DNA from: Lingula anatina
Taxonomy: Eukaryota > Brachiopoda > Lingulata > Lingulida > Lingulidae
Reading direction: 5' to 3'
Assembly: GCF_001039355.2 (NCBI RefSeq)
Contig: NW_019775611.1
Location: 240,116 to 294,684 of the forward strand
DNA: 54,569 nucleotides
A program made the translations under genes and the position numbers. Of the stretch, positions 1 to 11,491 are shown in pieces. Positions within the stretch are counted from its first letter, which is position 1, and every line of letters begins with the position of its first letter. The notes beneath the pieces were generated by a model. It searched no databases, was not told the origin of the DNA, and worked only from the letters and a program-made list of their open reading frames with translations.

Positions 1-21
1 TTTTTTTTTTTTTTTTTTTTT

Positions 22-62
<41 letters not shown>
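1..62. repeat. T homopolymer at window start
   Basis: A run of T broken by a single A opens the window. Together with the (TA)n tract at the other end, it suggests the window is bounded by low-complexity sequence, as is common at contig ends. Confidence 0.9.
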
Positions 63-64
<2 letters not shown>

Positions 65-2416
65 CAGTGAAGAGAGAAATTGAGAGTACTGTTTTGCTCT
101 TCATTCATTTCATAAAAATACCAATCCAAGATGTAATTGGAGATTCTTAAGATCCTTTGGTGGTTTATTACTCTTCTGAAGGACATGAAAATGCTGATCA
201 GAATAGCCTAAAAATGAACTTAAAAGGGTTTCATAGAAGTTCACTCAAAAGTCAGCATAAAAATGCATTTAGATTTGTTTGTTAATGAATAGAAGAAAGT
301 GAATTGTTGTCTATCTGTATTTTTTTTTAAGTTTAATTGTTTTTTCATATAATGTGTGATTGCACCATCACACATAAATATCTGTATTTTCTATTTATTC
401 AGGTCCAAAAGATTTGACAAGGTCAAAGTTACAGTTCGGACTATATGTCATATTTTTACACATTAAGTCCCTGTACATTTGTATATTGGGTATCAGTTGT
501 GGTTGTTGTTTGTCAGGGTTACAGTTATGAGGTACCATGAAGTGAGACTTGTTGAGATGAAATAAAAATAAAGCACAATGTTTTATTATGAAATTTATAA
601 AAATGGGTTTGTTGGTTTCTGAAAAAAAATCACACGTAAAAGAAATGCTTTATGCTATGGTGTTGGCAGGGTGTTATATTGTTATGCACCCCCACCCCTT
701 TGTTTTAATTAATCAAGTCAAACTTTCCCCAACCGTGCCTCCATAACGCCGCCAACGTTCATGCGCCATTACCACCGACTGCAGGAATAATAAGATGAGT
801 AGCTTGAGTACTTTCCAATAATTTCTCAAACAAGTGCATTTGTGGCACGCCTTTTTTTTAATTTATTACACACATTTTAATTAAGAATAATTACAATAAT
901 GCACATACTCAAACACAAAAGGAGGCCCATCGCCTTAAATTCGGAATCCATTTTGTGACACGTTCACCTACGTCATCAAGATTTAATTCATAATAAAACC
1001 AAGATGTCCCAGTGACACAAAAGTCGTGCTTATACTTAATTATGATGGATCACATGGTAACTACATGATTAACCAAACACGATGATTGGTAAGAATTTCA
1101 TTAAATGAAGACCATTATAGCCCGTAGAGCAATCTGGAGACCCAACAGCGCGGGACGAAGCATCTATGATTAATGAAGCTGAAACATCGGTCATTTATTT
1201 ATAACGATGTAATTAGTTCGGATGCACTGGGTCGAATATGCTGGAACTAAATGTTTATTAGTCTAAAAGCTGTTTATTTCACAAGGCAATTTTTCACTTA
1301 TGTCGAATACTAAGTAAAGCTGGCCAAAAATCGATGCAAAGAAAAGATTGCCAAGTTGAACGTAGTGTTATAGTTGGATTCATGAAATGAAGTCCCTTTC
1401 GAAAAAAACGGAGATCATCACTAACGGACTTGAAATTTAGACGATTTGTCCATAAGTATAGGTTTACGTAACTTGCAATTAAATCATTTCACAATTTTTT
1501 GTTATTAGAAAAGTGTGAAGAGATTACATCAATTTTGATCTAGGATAGAAGATAAAGAGGCCTTCTATATTTTAGGGCCCAGTTTTGATGTAAAAATAGG
1601 ACAGCGACGTAAATTCTAATTTCCTAAGCAACGGCTTATGGAGCAAATCTTACAATTCTGACAACTTAAAATTCAGATTTAGCTAGATACATTTATTTGT
1701 TTATTTATCATATTTTTTCACTGGATATTACATGATATGTGTCTGACTAATTCATTTTGGCAATGAATTACTCCCATACGTCAGCTGTCTCCTAGTATAC
1801 AGTACATATGACCCAAGTATCAACCCACTGTATTTGTCACAGCGACCTCAGTCTCCATAATTGGTATCACTGCTATCATTCTTGTCGCCGTGTGTAATGG
1901 CAGACGTTACGTATTTGTCACCCAAATTACCCAGGTCAAACACATCATTGCCATTTCATTAATAGATATTTCATTATAAAATAAATATATTCTCAATTTA
2001 TTGAGGCAAACAAAGTATCTGCAACAAACAAGTATCTGCAAGGTACCAAAGGGACCAATTCAGCTACCATCATTACTTTTCTCAGAATCGAATCATCTCT
2101 GCGCATCGTTTATTAGAACAAAGATTTTCAAAACCCATTTCCTGAGGTATTAATTCTCACAATTCATGATTTCGCATGGAGAAAAAGGCAGTGTTTCATT
2201 TTACATGGACAGATGGTTTTGAATAAAGCTCATTACCTGAGATATTGTCTATCTAAATGTATCATTCGTCGTAGACCATTACTGCTACAATACCTTAATC
2301 TGTGCAGAGCTCCCAATGTATAGTTTAATAACAATTCATTCATCTTGTAACATAAGAAAGAACGTGGATTACTTTGAATTTTTTATTGAACACAGGAGTT
2401 TTAAAATAATTCACTG

Positions 2417-2462
<46 letters not shown>

Positions 2463-4800
2463 CGAGACTATGATGTTCACAATGCATAATTTCCAGAGAG
2501 TACTTACGAGGAAGAAAGGTCATTACTTTGAAAATGACAGATTCACTTCAACAATTGCTTCTCTGAGATGCCGGTGACCCCAAATGTATCGTTTGTCACA
2601 AAAAATAAGACAAAAACTCCTATAAAACCTTTATTTGAACAGATGGGTTTTATAATAATTCAGTTCCTGCAAGTAAGATGTTTATTCTCCCAAATTATAA
2701 TTCGTCGTTCAACATTTGGAGGCCCTTACAATAAATAACTTCATTTGGACAAATACTTTCAAAACAACTTATGCAAAGAGACGCAGTGCCTCGTCTGTCC
2801 AGAATAGATTTTATCCCTAGCTACTTGCACTTATGTTCAAGGCCCCAACGAATTATATAAGACTTGTCCGTGAAATACGAACACAGTGAAAGACAGTCCA
2901 CTTATCGATTGGCAATTCTGGTTGTTTCTTCTAGAAAATGGCGACCCGGTAAACATGACTCCAGGGACAGGGGAGACTTATTAACGGGTTCCTTGTTTTG
3001 AATACTCGGCTCTGTTACCATGGTGCTTAAGAGCGGCGGAAGGTATAGAAAAACGGTCCCAGAGCTCTACAATAGTCAGAACCGTTTGATATTGAATTGT
3101 GACATTATTATGAAGTGAAGTGCTTTCTATTGAAAGGATGTCAGTGTAATAGATATATGTCTATAAATGTAAACATGAAGAATGAGAGATTTGAGTGCGA
3201 CCTTTATGTAAATGTCAGAGCACATTGTTTTTGTTTTCTTATTTTTCACACGAGATTCACGGCAAATGTTTATATTTAACAGAATTTGAAGCTTTTAACC
3301 TTCTGGTATTCATAAATATTATGAACGAAGCAATTTTATCATGCGAGATTCTTCAGTGTGCACGTGTCCGACTTAATTTTCTACCAAAAGTGAGGAAAAA
3401 AATCAACCTTTTGGTTTGGCACAAACATTCCAAGCACAGTGGCTTAGGCAAACGGGAATTGCCATAATAATGAAACAGCTCTGCTTCCCCGTTGAACTTT
3501 GAAAACGCCGCTAAAGTGGCAAATTTGCAGAAGTAGAGACGGGCAAATCGGGTAATTACCCATAATTGTGAATGACTTTGTGCTCTGCAACTGACACGAG
3601 TCCGCATTGCCCTGACAGGCAGGCCACATTTTGCGATACTTGCTGGAAACTAATTAAGCCTATTCTTATCTGTTTTAGTTCTTTGTGTGGTGTAGTGCAT
3701 AACCAAGAAAATATCAAAGAGCAACGTTAACTTGATTATTTTCCTCACGCTATGTTCTTTTCAAAGGCAACGTTAACCGTTCAAAATGATTTAATTATAG
3801 GATGATACCAATTGTATAACCAGCGTAATGCCACCCAACGTTCCCTTTTCTGACCTTTTAGCACGGAGAATAAAGAAAAAAGGGGAGGGGATTGCAGCTA
3901 AGCAGTCTAAATATGAGACCATAAACCTATTCCATTCCATTTCCATGAAAATATTTCCATATTCGACCTAGGAGCCATATTATGGTTCCTAGATTCGGCT
4001 AAAGTCAATTTTTACTAAAATTCAGCAAAATCACTAATTTATACGTCACGGCAGAGTGTTGACGTCATTTGAGGCCATGCGTAGGTTCCCCGTGTGTTGT
4101 TTCATGAGTTAAATATAAAACAGCGGTTTACGCTAAAAGGCACGCCGATATAGAAATAAATATATAAGATTATGTTGTGTTAACGAGTCCCATGAGGAAA
4201 TAACTCCCAGTTGAGCTACTAAGCAGATGTCATTGCACATAGTAGGAGCTTAATCATGTAATTTAAACCATAACTTACAGAAGCCAACACTGACAGAGAC
4301 AGTCGCAACTGGAGACAAATATCAATGACAAACAGATAAGGAGACCGCAGAAGGAATGGAACCAAGCACTGGCCAATAGCGGACTACCAATTCAACCGCT
4401 AAGGCGTGCAGGGGCTAAAGTCGTAGGGTTAAACTAAAAGCCTAAAAGCTTCGAAAATTTATGTTCAAAAAGCAAGGAAATGGCCATAATGCCGAAAGTA
4501 CCTTTGAAGAAGTGACATTACGCACAAATGAACAGCATGCGGATAAATTACACTGGAGAAAGTTGCAATCATTTTGAAGACTACATCAACAAGTGTGCCT
4601 GTTATAGCTAAAGGTACTTAACAGTGGTCTGCGTCGCCTTATGAGCGTGACAGTGTGTCCTGCAATATTGTACTCTATTCGTGATAGATGATATTTAAAT
4701 GTGCATATAGTTGAAGGCGGTCTACAAGGTTTATTAACTGAATTTCCCCCCTTCTTCTGAACGCCTGTTTTGATTAATTTCTCTTCGACAAATCATCAAA
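63..4800. other. Non-coding flank upstream of the GPCR gene
   Basis: I see no exon with coding character on either strand. The stretch is A/T-rich, with an (ATT)n microsatellite at 2418-2462 and a GC-richer block with homeodomain-type TAATTA cores at about 3440-3660. The part nearest 4801 must hold the 5' UTR and promoter of the GPCR gene, but no exact start can be placed. Confidence 0.6.
2418..2462. repeat. (ATT)n microsatellite
   Basis: About 15 perfect ATT units. Confidence 0.95.
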
Positions 4801-5075
4801 ATGCACAACGAAACTGATGGCGGGAATCCAAATCAACTTTCCTCAACGATCATTCTGAACATTATCATGGAAGCCGTGCTGATGATAGTGGTATGTTTTG
4901 GCAACACGCTGGTCATTGCAGCCATTCACCGTTGTGAGAGTCTCAAGACTGTCACTAATTACTTCATAATGCACTTAGCAATTGCAGACTTTTGTATTGG
5001 TCTCATTATGCCAATGCATATTTCTATGTTCCTATACAGGCCGATGTTGGAGAACATATATGTTTGTTTATTCAG
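4801..5075 (+). CDS. GPCR exon 1 (N-terminus, TM1, TM2)
   Basis: Encodes residues 1-91 plus two bases of codon 92. The donor is AG|GTGGGT. Reading through the donor gives only a short nonsense tail ending at 5106. Confidence 0.9.
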
Positions 5076-7720
5076 GTGGGTAGGTTTTTCTTCCTTCTCG
5101 GAATAAACTTAAAGGGATAATAACTCTTCATATGAGATCTATATTTTACAATAAAAACATTGTGAATAACTCATATAAATATAATATATTCTGTTATACC
5201 ACAAAAACGGAAGTTATAGATATTATTCTGATATCTGAGCTTGTATTTAGACCACGTGACCTCCACTGATGGCTATACTCTGTTAAAATCTCTTAAGAGA
5301 TTTAAACAAAAAAAAAAAAAAAAACTTTTTAGAAAAAAAAACCAGGGACTAACTTTGAATGTAAAAATGGATTCATTGACCATTGGTAAGTATGGGAAAA
5401 TTGTTGTTTACTCCAGGAAAATTCATTTTCGAAGAGTTATTATCCCTTTAATATTGTCCAAAATGTTCTTTAATAACCCCTTGTATGATTTTAGAAGATT
5501 TTTGACTTCCACATATAACCGTGTTGATAAAAATTATTTGTTTGAATAGACCCGTTTTTCATATTTTTAAGGATTTCAAAGTGTTCAATTTCAAATCAAT
5601 TAATGAAGATTATAAACCCCCCGTAATTGACTTGTTAGCAAAAAGTTTGATCCAGAAATAAGTTTTTAAAACTACCTATATGTTACTTATCATTGAAATA
5701 TATTGCATCTGCTTTATATATAATACCATTGTGGAATAGCACTTTATCCATTTCGATACTATTATCACACAGATATTTAATTCGTTTTGAGTTTTATGAT
5801 TGTGTTTTGTACCCAAGTGTTTATTAAACACCTAGTAATTTCACACGCACAGTATTCATGTGAGTTTGTCCACGTTTTCAGTCCCAAATAGTCATAATGA
5901 AAGAAAAGTTCAAAGAGAGTATTGCATTTTTACTTCTCAAAAATTCGCAATTCTGTTGCTCTGTTGGTTTGTGAGTTTATTATGCTCATGGTTTGTCCGG
6001 CAATAGAGACCATCATACCATTTTCTTTTTTTTTTTTTTTTGTAGATTGATAATAGACCCCGATTTAATTTGCATTAGGCTCATATATATATATTTATGT
6101 TTATACGTTAAAGCTTTGAAATATAAACGTCTGTGAGAGAGGTTATGACAGCGCCACCAGAGACAGGTGAAGTATTGCCAACATCAACAGGCTGTCATGT
6201 ACACTGGCCATTACTCCACACTGTCTGCACAGGGCTCACATTCCCTGCAAACTTAATATTAATAGCTTGTCCTGTCTGGCAGTCGAGTACATTTATTTCC
6301 TGATTGTTTATGCCCTGGCAAAAGCAAAACTTAGAACTTTAGAAAACCAGCGCTTGGCGCTATGGAATTTCTTCTCTCAGAATATAAGGAATGCCAAATA
6401 TAATTTTAATTCAAGACCTATCTAGATTCTGTACCAAAAAATATGAATGAAAGATTCCATAACATTTTTATCCATATTGTTTAATAACTATCTTTTAGAG
6501 GTTTGTATTTATTTTGAACTTGAGCTCTTTAAATCTTAACGTTATCTTCTATGTTTAATTTTTATTTGAGCTCATAAATTTTCACAACTTCAACCTGATA
6601 TGATTTTAAATAAACTTATCATTATGATATCTTTCCTTGATTTTGCGTTATATTTTAATACATTTAGATTTATTTTAGTCATCAGCTTCTTGCTCTATTG
6701 AGCAATTTCACTTTTTTCATTTCTAGGTATTGCTCCATAAAAGTGACCTTCACGGTTTCAGTTCTTCTCCTGCTGGCCATCGCGGTGGACAGGCACGTGT
6801 CCATCGTGTACCCGCTACGCTATCACGTGATCATGACGAAAACGAGGGCACGTCGCATTGTGATAGCTATTTGGGTCGCCGCCTTAGCTTTTTCTTTGTT
6901 CTTGCCGATGCTATGGCACAATGACTGGGACGACATCCCGGATGACGAGTGTGATTTTGTCAAGGTGATGAGATGGGAATATTTGGGTTTGCTGGCCTTC
7001 CCACTGTTTATAATTAACACCCTGTGTATGGTGGGGTTGTATTGGAAGATATTTAGCATATCGCACGACCAGGCAACTAGGGTCATGCCTGGAGACACAG
7101 GGTGCAGCACCTTCCGGTTCAACCTCAGAATTGCCAAAACCGCATCCATTGTAATTGGTCTATTCATCCTGTGCTGGTACCCGTTCTTCATTATCATGGC
7201 CATTCAAATCTACGCTGATCTGATCTATTCCGAAACATGGGAAAACTGGCGCAGTCACGTGACGCATCTCGCTGTTGCAAATTCGGCAGTCAATCCAATC
7301 ATTTACGCCTTCAGGATGGACTCTTTCAGGTCGGAGTTTAAGAAGCTATTAAAGATACAAGATTCGTTGCCAGCGTCTCAGCGGCGCCCTCTTACATTAG
7401 ACCCGAGAGAAGGATACCCCAATGAGGATCAAGCTGTTGTATTGACTATGTATACCAATCACGGTTTTTTTAAAGAGACGACGGACCCAAGCACGCGTAA
7501 ATTCGACCTGCCGGGCAGTGTAGACATGGCGGCACTCGGCAAGAATGGTTCTGATATTACCCTGTGTAAACAGAACGATTCTCAAGGCGAGTTCGATTTA
7601 AGCGACATGAAATGTAGAGTAATTGGTCCCTTGGCGGAAAACAACGGAAGCGAGGTATTGGAACAATGCTTTTCACATTTTTTGGAGTCTGATGAGTCGC
7701 CAAACAATACGAAAGTGTGA
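4801..7720 (+). CDS. Class A (rhodopsin-like) GPCR, adenosine/amine-receptor-like, two exons
   Basis: A seven-transmembrane receptor of 422 aa, expected at the plasma membrane and coupled to a G protein. Exons are 4801-5075 and 6727-7720; an AG/G split codon (Arg92) joins them across a GT-AG intron of 1651 bp. Visible hallmarks are the N-glycosylation site N3-E-T, Asn35 (1.50) in FGN of TM1, Asp63 (2.50) in LAIAD of TM2, Cys89 (3.25), DRH at 113-115, Trp141 in TM4, Cys167 in extracellular loop 2, CWYP at 241-244 in TM6 and NPIIY at 281-285 in TM7. The end of TM7 (NSAVNPIIYAFR) and the TKTRARR stretch after TM3 look most like adenosine receptors, but the ligand cannot be read from sequence and an orphan amine-type receptor is equally possible. 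The DRY motif is DRH. The acidic-polar tail of about 125 residues is not recognisable. The start ATG has A at -3 and is the first in the exon. Confidence 0.92.
6727..7720 (+). CDS. GPCR exon 2 (TM3 to C-terminus)
   Basis: The acceptor is TTTCTAG|G, and the first base completes Arg92. The exon encodes TM3-TM7 and the cytoplasmic tail, ending at TGA. The upstream in-frame Met at 6698 lies in the intron and is not the start. Confidence 0.92.
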
Positions 7721-8697
7721 AAATACTAGGACTACGTATGACCAACCATTTATTTGGCTTATTCCAAGTGAAAATCAATGTGAACTAAAATTATTCTTAA
7801 TTTTCATATCCATAGTTTTCCATTTTTTATTCGACCCGATGGGGCCATTTCAAAGGGGTGGGCCTCTGCCAGCAATATCTTGTGTTGCCAGGCAACGATG
7901 CATATATCGTTCATCAATTTTGCTTAGCACTACTTTTAAGTAGAACTCGGCTGTGATATCTAAAAGACACAGCTAGACCTTATCATAAAACGACGACCCA
8001 TGTCATTTAAAAAAACAATAATAACAACACACAAGTCACATACAACGTAGACCCTCTTTTTTAGAAACTTCAAAGGCGATTTGAATCAGCCTCTACGCGT
8101 TGTCTGTTGGTCGTGCCCCAAACCTGAAACTCTGACCGCAGAGTTGCAATGTTTGTTTACAACATCTTGCTTTTAAAAGTAATATAATATTACTTTTTAC
8201 ATATTCAGCTGTAGCACAAATTTTCCATAACAAAATGTAACCATAATGAGACATGTTATATTGTATTGCTTTGAATGTAGTAAAAAACGGAATGTTACTC
8301 TTTACANTGGGGTGTAAAAGACACAGACCTTATCATAAAACGACGACCCATGTCGTTTAAAAAAACAATAATAACATCACACAAGTCACATACAACGTAG
8401 AACCTCTTTTTTAGGCGATTTGAATCAAAGGCGATTTGAATCAACCTCTACGCGTTGTCTGTTGGTCGTGCCCCAAACCTGAAACTCTGACCGCAGAGTT
8501 GCAATGTTTGTTTACAACATCTTGCTTTTAAAAGTACTTTTTATATAATATTACTTTTTACATATTCAGCTGTAGCACAAATTTTCCATAACAAAATGTA
8601 ACCATAATGAGACATGTTATATTGTATTGCTTTGAATGTAGTAAAAAACGGAATGTTACTCTTTACATGCCCCAAACTACATATCGATTCTGTCATG
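7721..8697. other. GPCR 3' flank with tandem duplication, convergent with the SLC5 gene
   Basis: No coding exon is seen. It must contain the 3' UTRs of the two convergent genes. Most of it is the duplicated segment described separately. Confidence 0.6.
7961..8666. repeat. Near-identical 350-bp tandem duplication
   Basis: The segment starting TAAAAGACACAG at 7961 and running to about 8306 recurs from 8315 to about 8666 with a few substitutions and two small indels. One of these indels repeats GGCGATTTGAATCA within the second copy. A single undetermined base (n) at 8307 lies exactly at the junction. Confidence 0.9.
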
Positions 8698-8783
8698 TTA
8701 TTTACGTAGGTCTTTAATCAATGGGATATGTCTGAATTTGATACCAACATTCTGTTGGACTAGCGCTGGCTCCCTCACGTCGG
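8698..8783 (-). CDS. Candidate SLC5 transporter exon 16 (C-terminal tail)
   Basis: The acceptor ATATCTAG|CC fits the phase left by exon 15 and gives a 27-residue tail starting TDVREPALVQQ and ending KDLRK, followed by TAA. It makes the protein 581 aa. The tail is not conserved enough to confirm, so an alternative end in the retained intron is possible. Confidence 0.5.
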
Positions 8784-11174
8784 CTAGATATATGAATGGC
8801 CACATCCAGAACAAATAGATACGCGGAGTAAGAGATCAAATAAGGCCAACCCACTTGACAGTTTGCGGCATAATCCCCTTGTAGACACTGAATACATTCC
8901 CCGCGAGAATTAAGCGACAAGCATTCAAGTGGGATCTATTAGCCCGCTGTTGCGAATGCAACCAGTGGTGGGCAAGACAGTTTACGAGTCAGTTAACGCT
9001 GCCTGACAACTGTCCTCGGTTGGCGGGGTCGCTTCCAACTCGTATGCGTATTTCGTTTTGCTGTGAACGAAACGCCGTAAGGGACTTAGCACCAAATTCT
9101 TGTCAAAATACGGCTGTCTGCGCGTGTAACGATCTGAAAACAATTGAATGAATACTTCAAATATTGTTTAAGATATGCATTTTGATTTTATGTCACAATA
9201 TGCAACGAAATTGCAAATATAGTTCCTATGGAACGATCACCAAACGACTGGAAAATGATTTATACCCGATAGAAGGCAGTACGCCTGGCTTTGTGAATCC
9301 ACCCCTGACCATCCAGCTTTTTAGACCCCCAGCTGCCCCCCCCCCCCCCCGTACCTCATCCACGCTCTTAAACCTTACGCGACTACCAGTTGCTACATGT
9401 ACTTACTGATGATGGCGCTGACAGCAGCCCCAACCAATACTGTGGTAAGGATACCAAGAGGTGAATAGTACAAATAGGACGTGGCATAAAATCCGTTTAA
9501 TCCTGAACTGAAAATGTAAAATAAAATTGCTTAGCAGTTTAAAATATGACGTCTATGGGTAATATTCATTTGAAATACGGGGTCATGTATAGGATAACTT
9601 TTATTTATGGCCCGGATGCATTAGTATTAAAAAAAAGACACGATGGCTCTCTATTCATGTAGGGGTTATGTATTATCAACATAGGAGTTAACATGTCTTA
9701 CTAAGACTGTGACCCTGTTCCACTCATTACAGCACCAAGGGTTGTGACGTTACTTTGAGCATTCCAAACAGTCGTGACGTCATATGTCCAAGTCTCGTTT
9801 ACGGTGGCGTTAATCTCGCAGCGGTCACTGGGAACGGACGGCAGAATGGGATTATAAGAAGTGGATGATGTAAGTTGACTGCCAATATTCAACCACAGTA
9901 GAATGGCAACGCTGGTGGCTCCCCCTGTTAGAGCCCCCTATAAAATACGAAAGGGCTGAGTGTAACAGTGTGTCTTGAATACGGCTGGCTGAAGACATTT
10001 AGATTATTTTTGGTGTGAATAAATTCTGAACCCGGCTATGAGAAATATTTCTTTAATAGCCCAGTTAGGGGATTTTTTATTGTGTTTGTAAAATATAAAT
10101 ACTATATATATTGAGTGCATAAACAAAAAACTTCGTGTTTAAAGTTTTACTTAGTCTCTTAAAGTGAATATTTAAATGGATATCTAAGAAAATATTGTTA
10201 AATCATTTCAAAAGCTACAAGTTCAAGAGCAGACAAAATTAATTTAGATGTGTTTAAGCAGTGTGATATAAGTGTGCCAACTTATTTTGTCAAGAAGTAT
10301 TATATTTTGTGATTTAGACTGTTCCTTTCAAGAAATCGTTTAAACTGAGTTAGCTACTACAGAGAAACTAAAGGAAATCATTTTTGTACCAAAAATTACT
10401 ACTCAAAAAAATCCTTTTTTAACATAAACCTCACAATGCCAGGGGATTCCTTCAATTGTTGAATTCAAAGTCCAACCTTAGAACCACAGCAGATATCTTA
10501 CCTGCCAATTGGCGAACGGACACAGAATACCCAGAAAGAAAAGACCGAATAACGGCCCGTTGGTGGCACCATCAAACCCTAGTGCAATCTGAAAAGTAAA
10601 AAAAAAATATATATATATATACGTGTTTTCATTTTCCATCATCGACCTTCATTAAACGGTACCTTTAAAGGTAAAAAATGGGCTTTTCTGAGGTAAACGG
10701 TAATTTTCCCATTATTAACAATGGTTTATGAATCCCTTTCGACATTTAAAATAAGACCAAATAGATATATATCAAAGGTGGAAACAAAAGTTATCTCAGT
10801 GCAAAATAAAATGAAAATAAAACCATCTGAGACCATCCAACTACGAACGTTCCGGGCTGGATATCAATGAAACCGATCGAACTTGAATTGATTCAGTTGC
10901 TTTCCGGTATAACACTACGTCATGCCAACTGTTAACCGCGTTCAGCAGAAAAAAAAATGACATCTCGGCGGAATTATTAGCAAAATATGTTTTACTCAAC
11001 ATTTGCATTGCCGCAATTGCTTGAATGGAAATCGCGCCAGTTCTTACACGTTTGAACATTTCCACTAATTAGGGCCTCGCTGAAACTAAAACCCGCCTGC
11101 TTTGAACCGCGTTTGATCCCATTGTACTCTTCAATATCATAGGTAAAGGCAAGCTAAATCTAACAAAATCAATA

Positions 11175-11221
<47 letters not shown>

Positions 11222-11452
11222 GAATAATGTTACACTGAGTACGATTATAATTTTACACAAATTATCATAATAATATGATACAATGATTATTTCAAGAATA
11301 GTGAAACGTATCTGATTTGCACGGTGAATTAACATTTAAAAGATTATTTAGATTACTTGCCTGGAATATTGTTCCACCTATTAGAGTCACCATGAACGCT
11401 ACCAAGGTCCCTATACCACCAAAGACGATAACTGAAATCAGGTTGCAATAAA

Positions 11453-11491
<39 letters not shown>

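Noticed and set aside
6823-7203. 126-codon minus-strand frame
   Set aside because: Antisense shadow of the GPCR second exon.
8714-8920. 68-codon minus-strand frame
   Set aside because: A different frame across the candidate last SLC5 exon and a MITE; not consistent with the splice phase.
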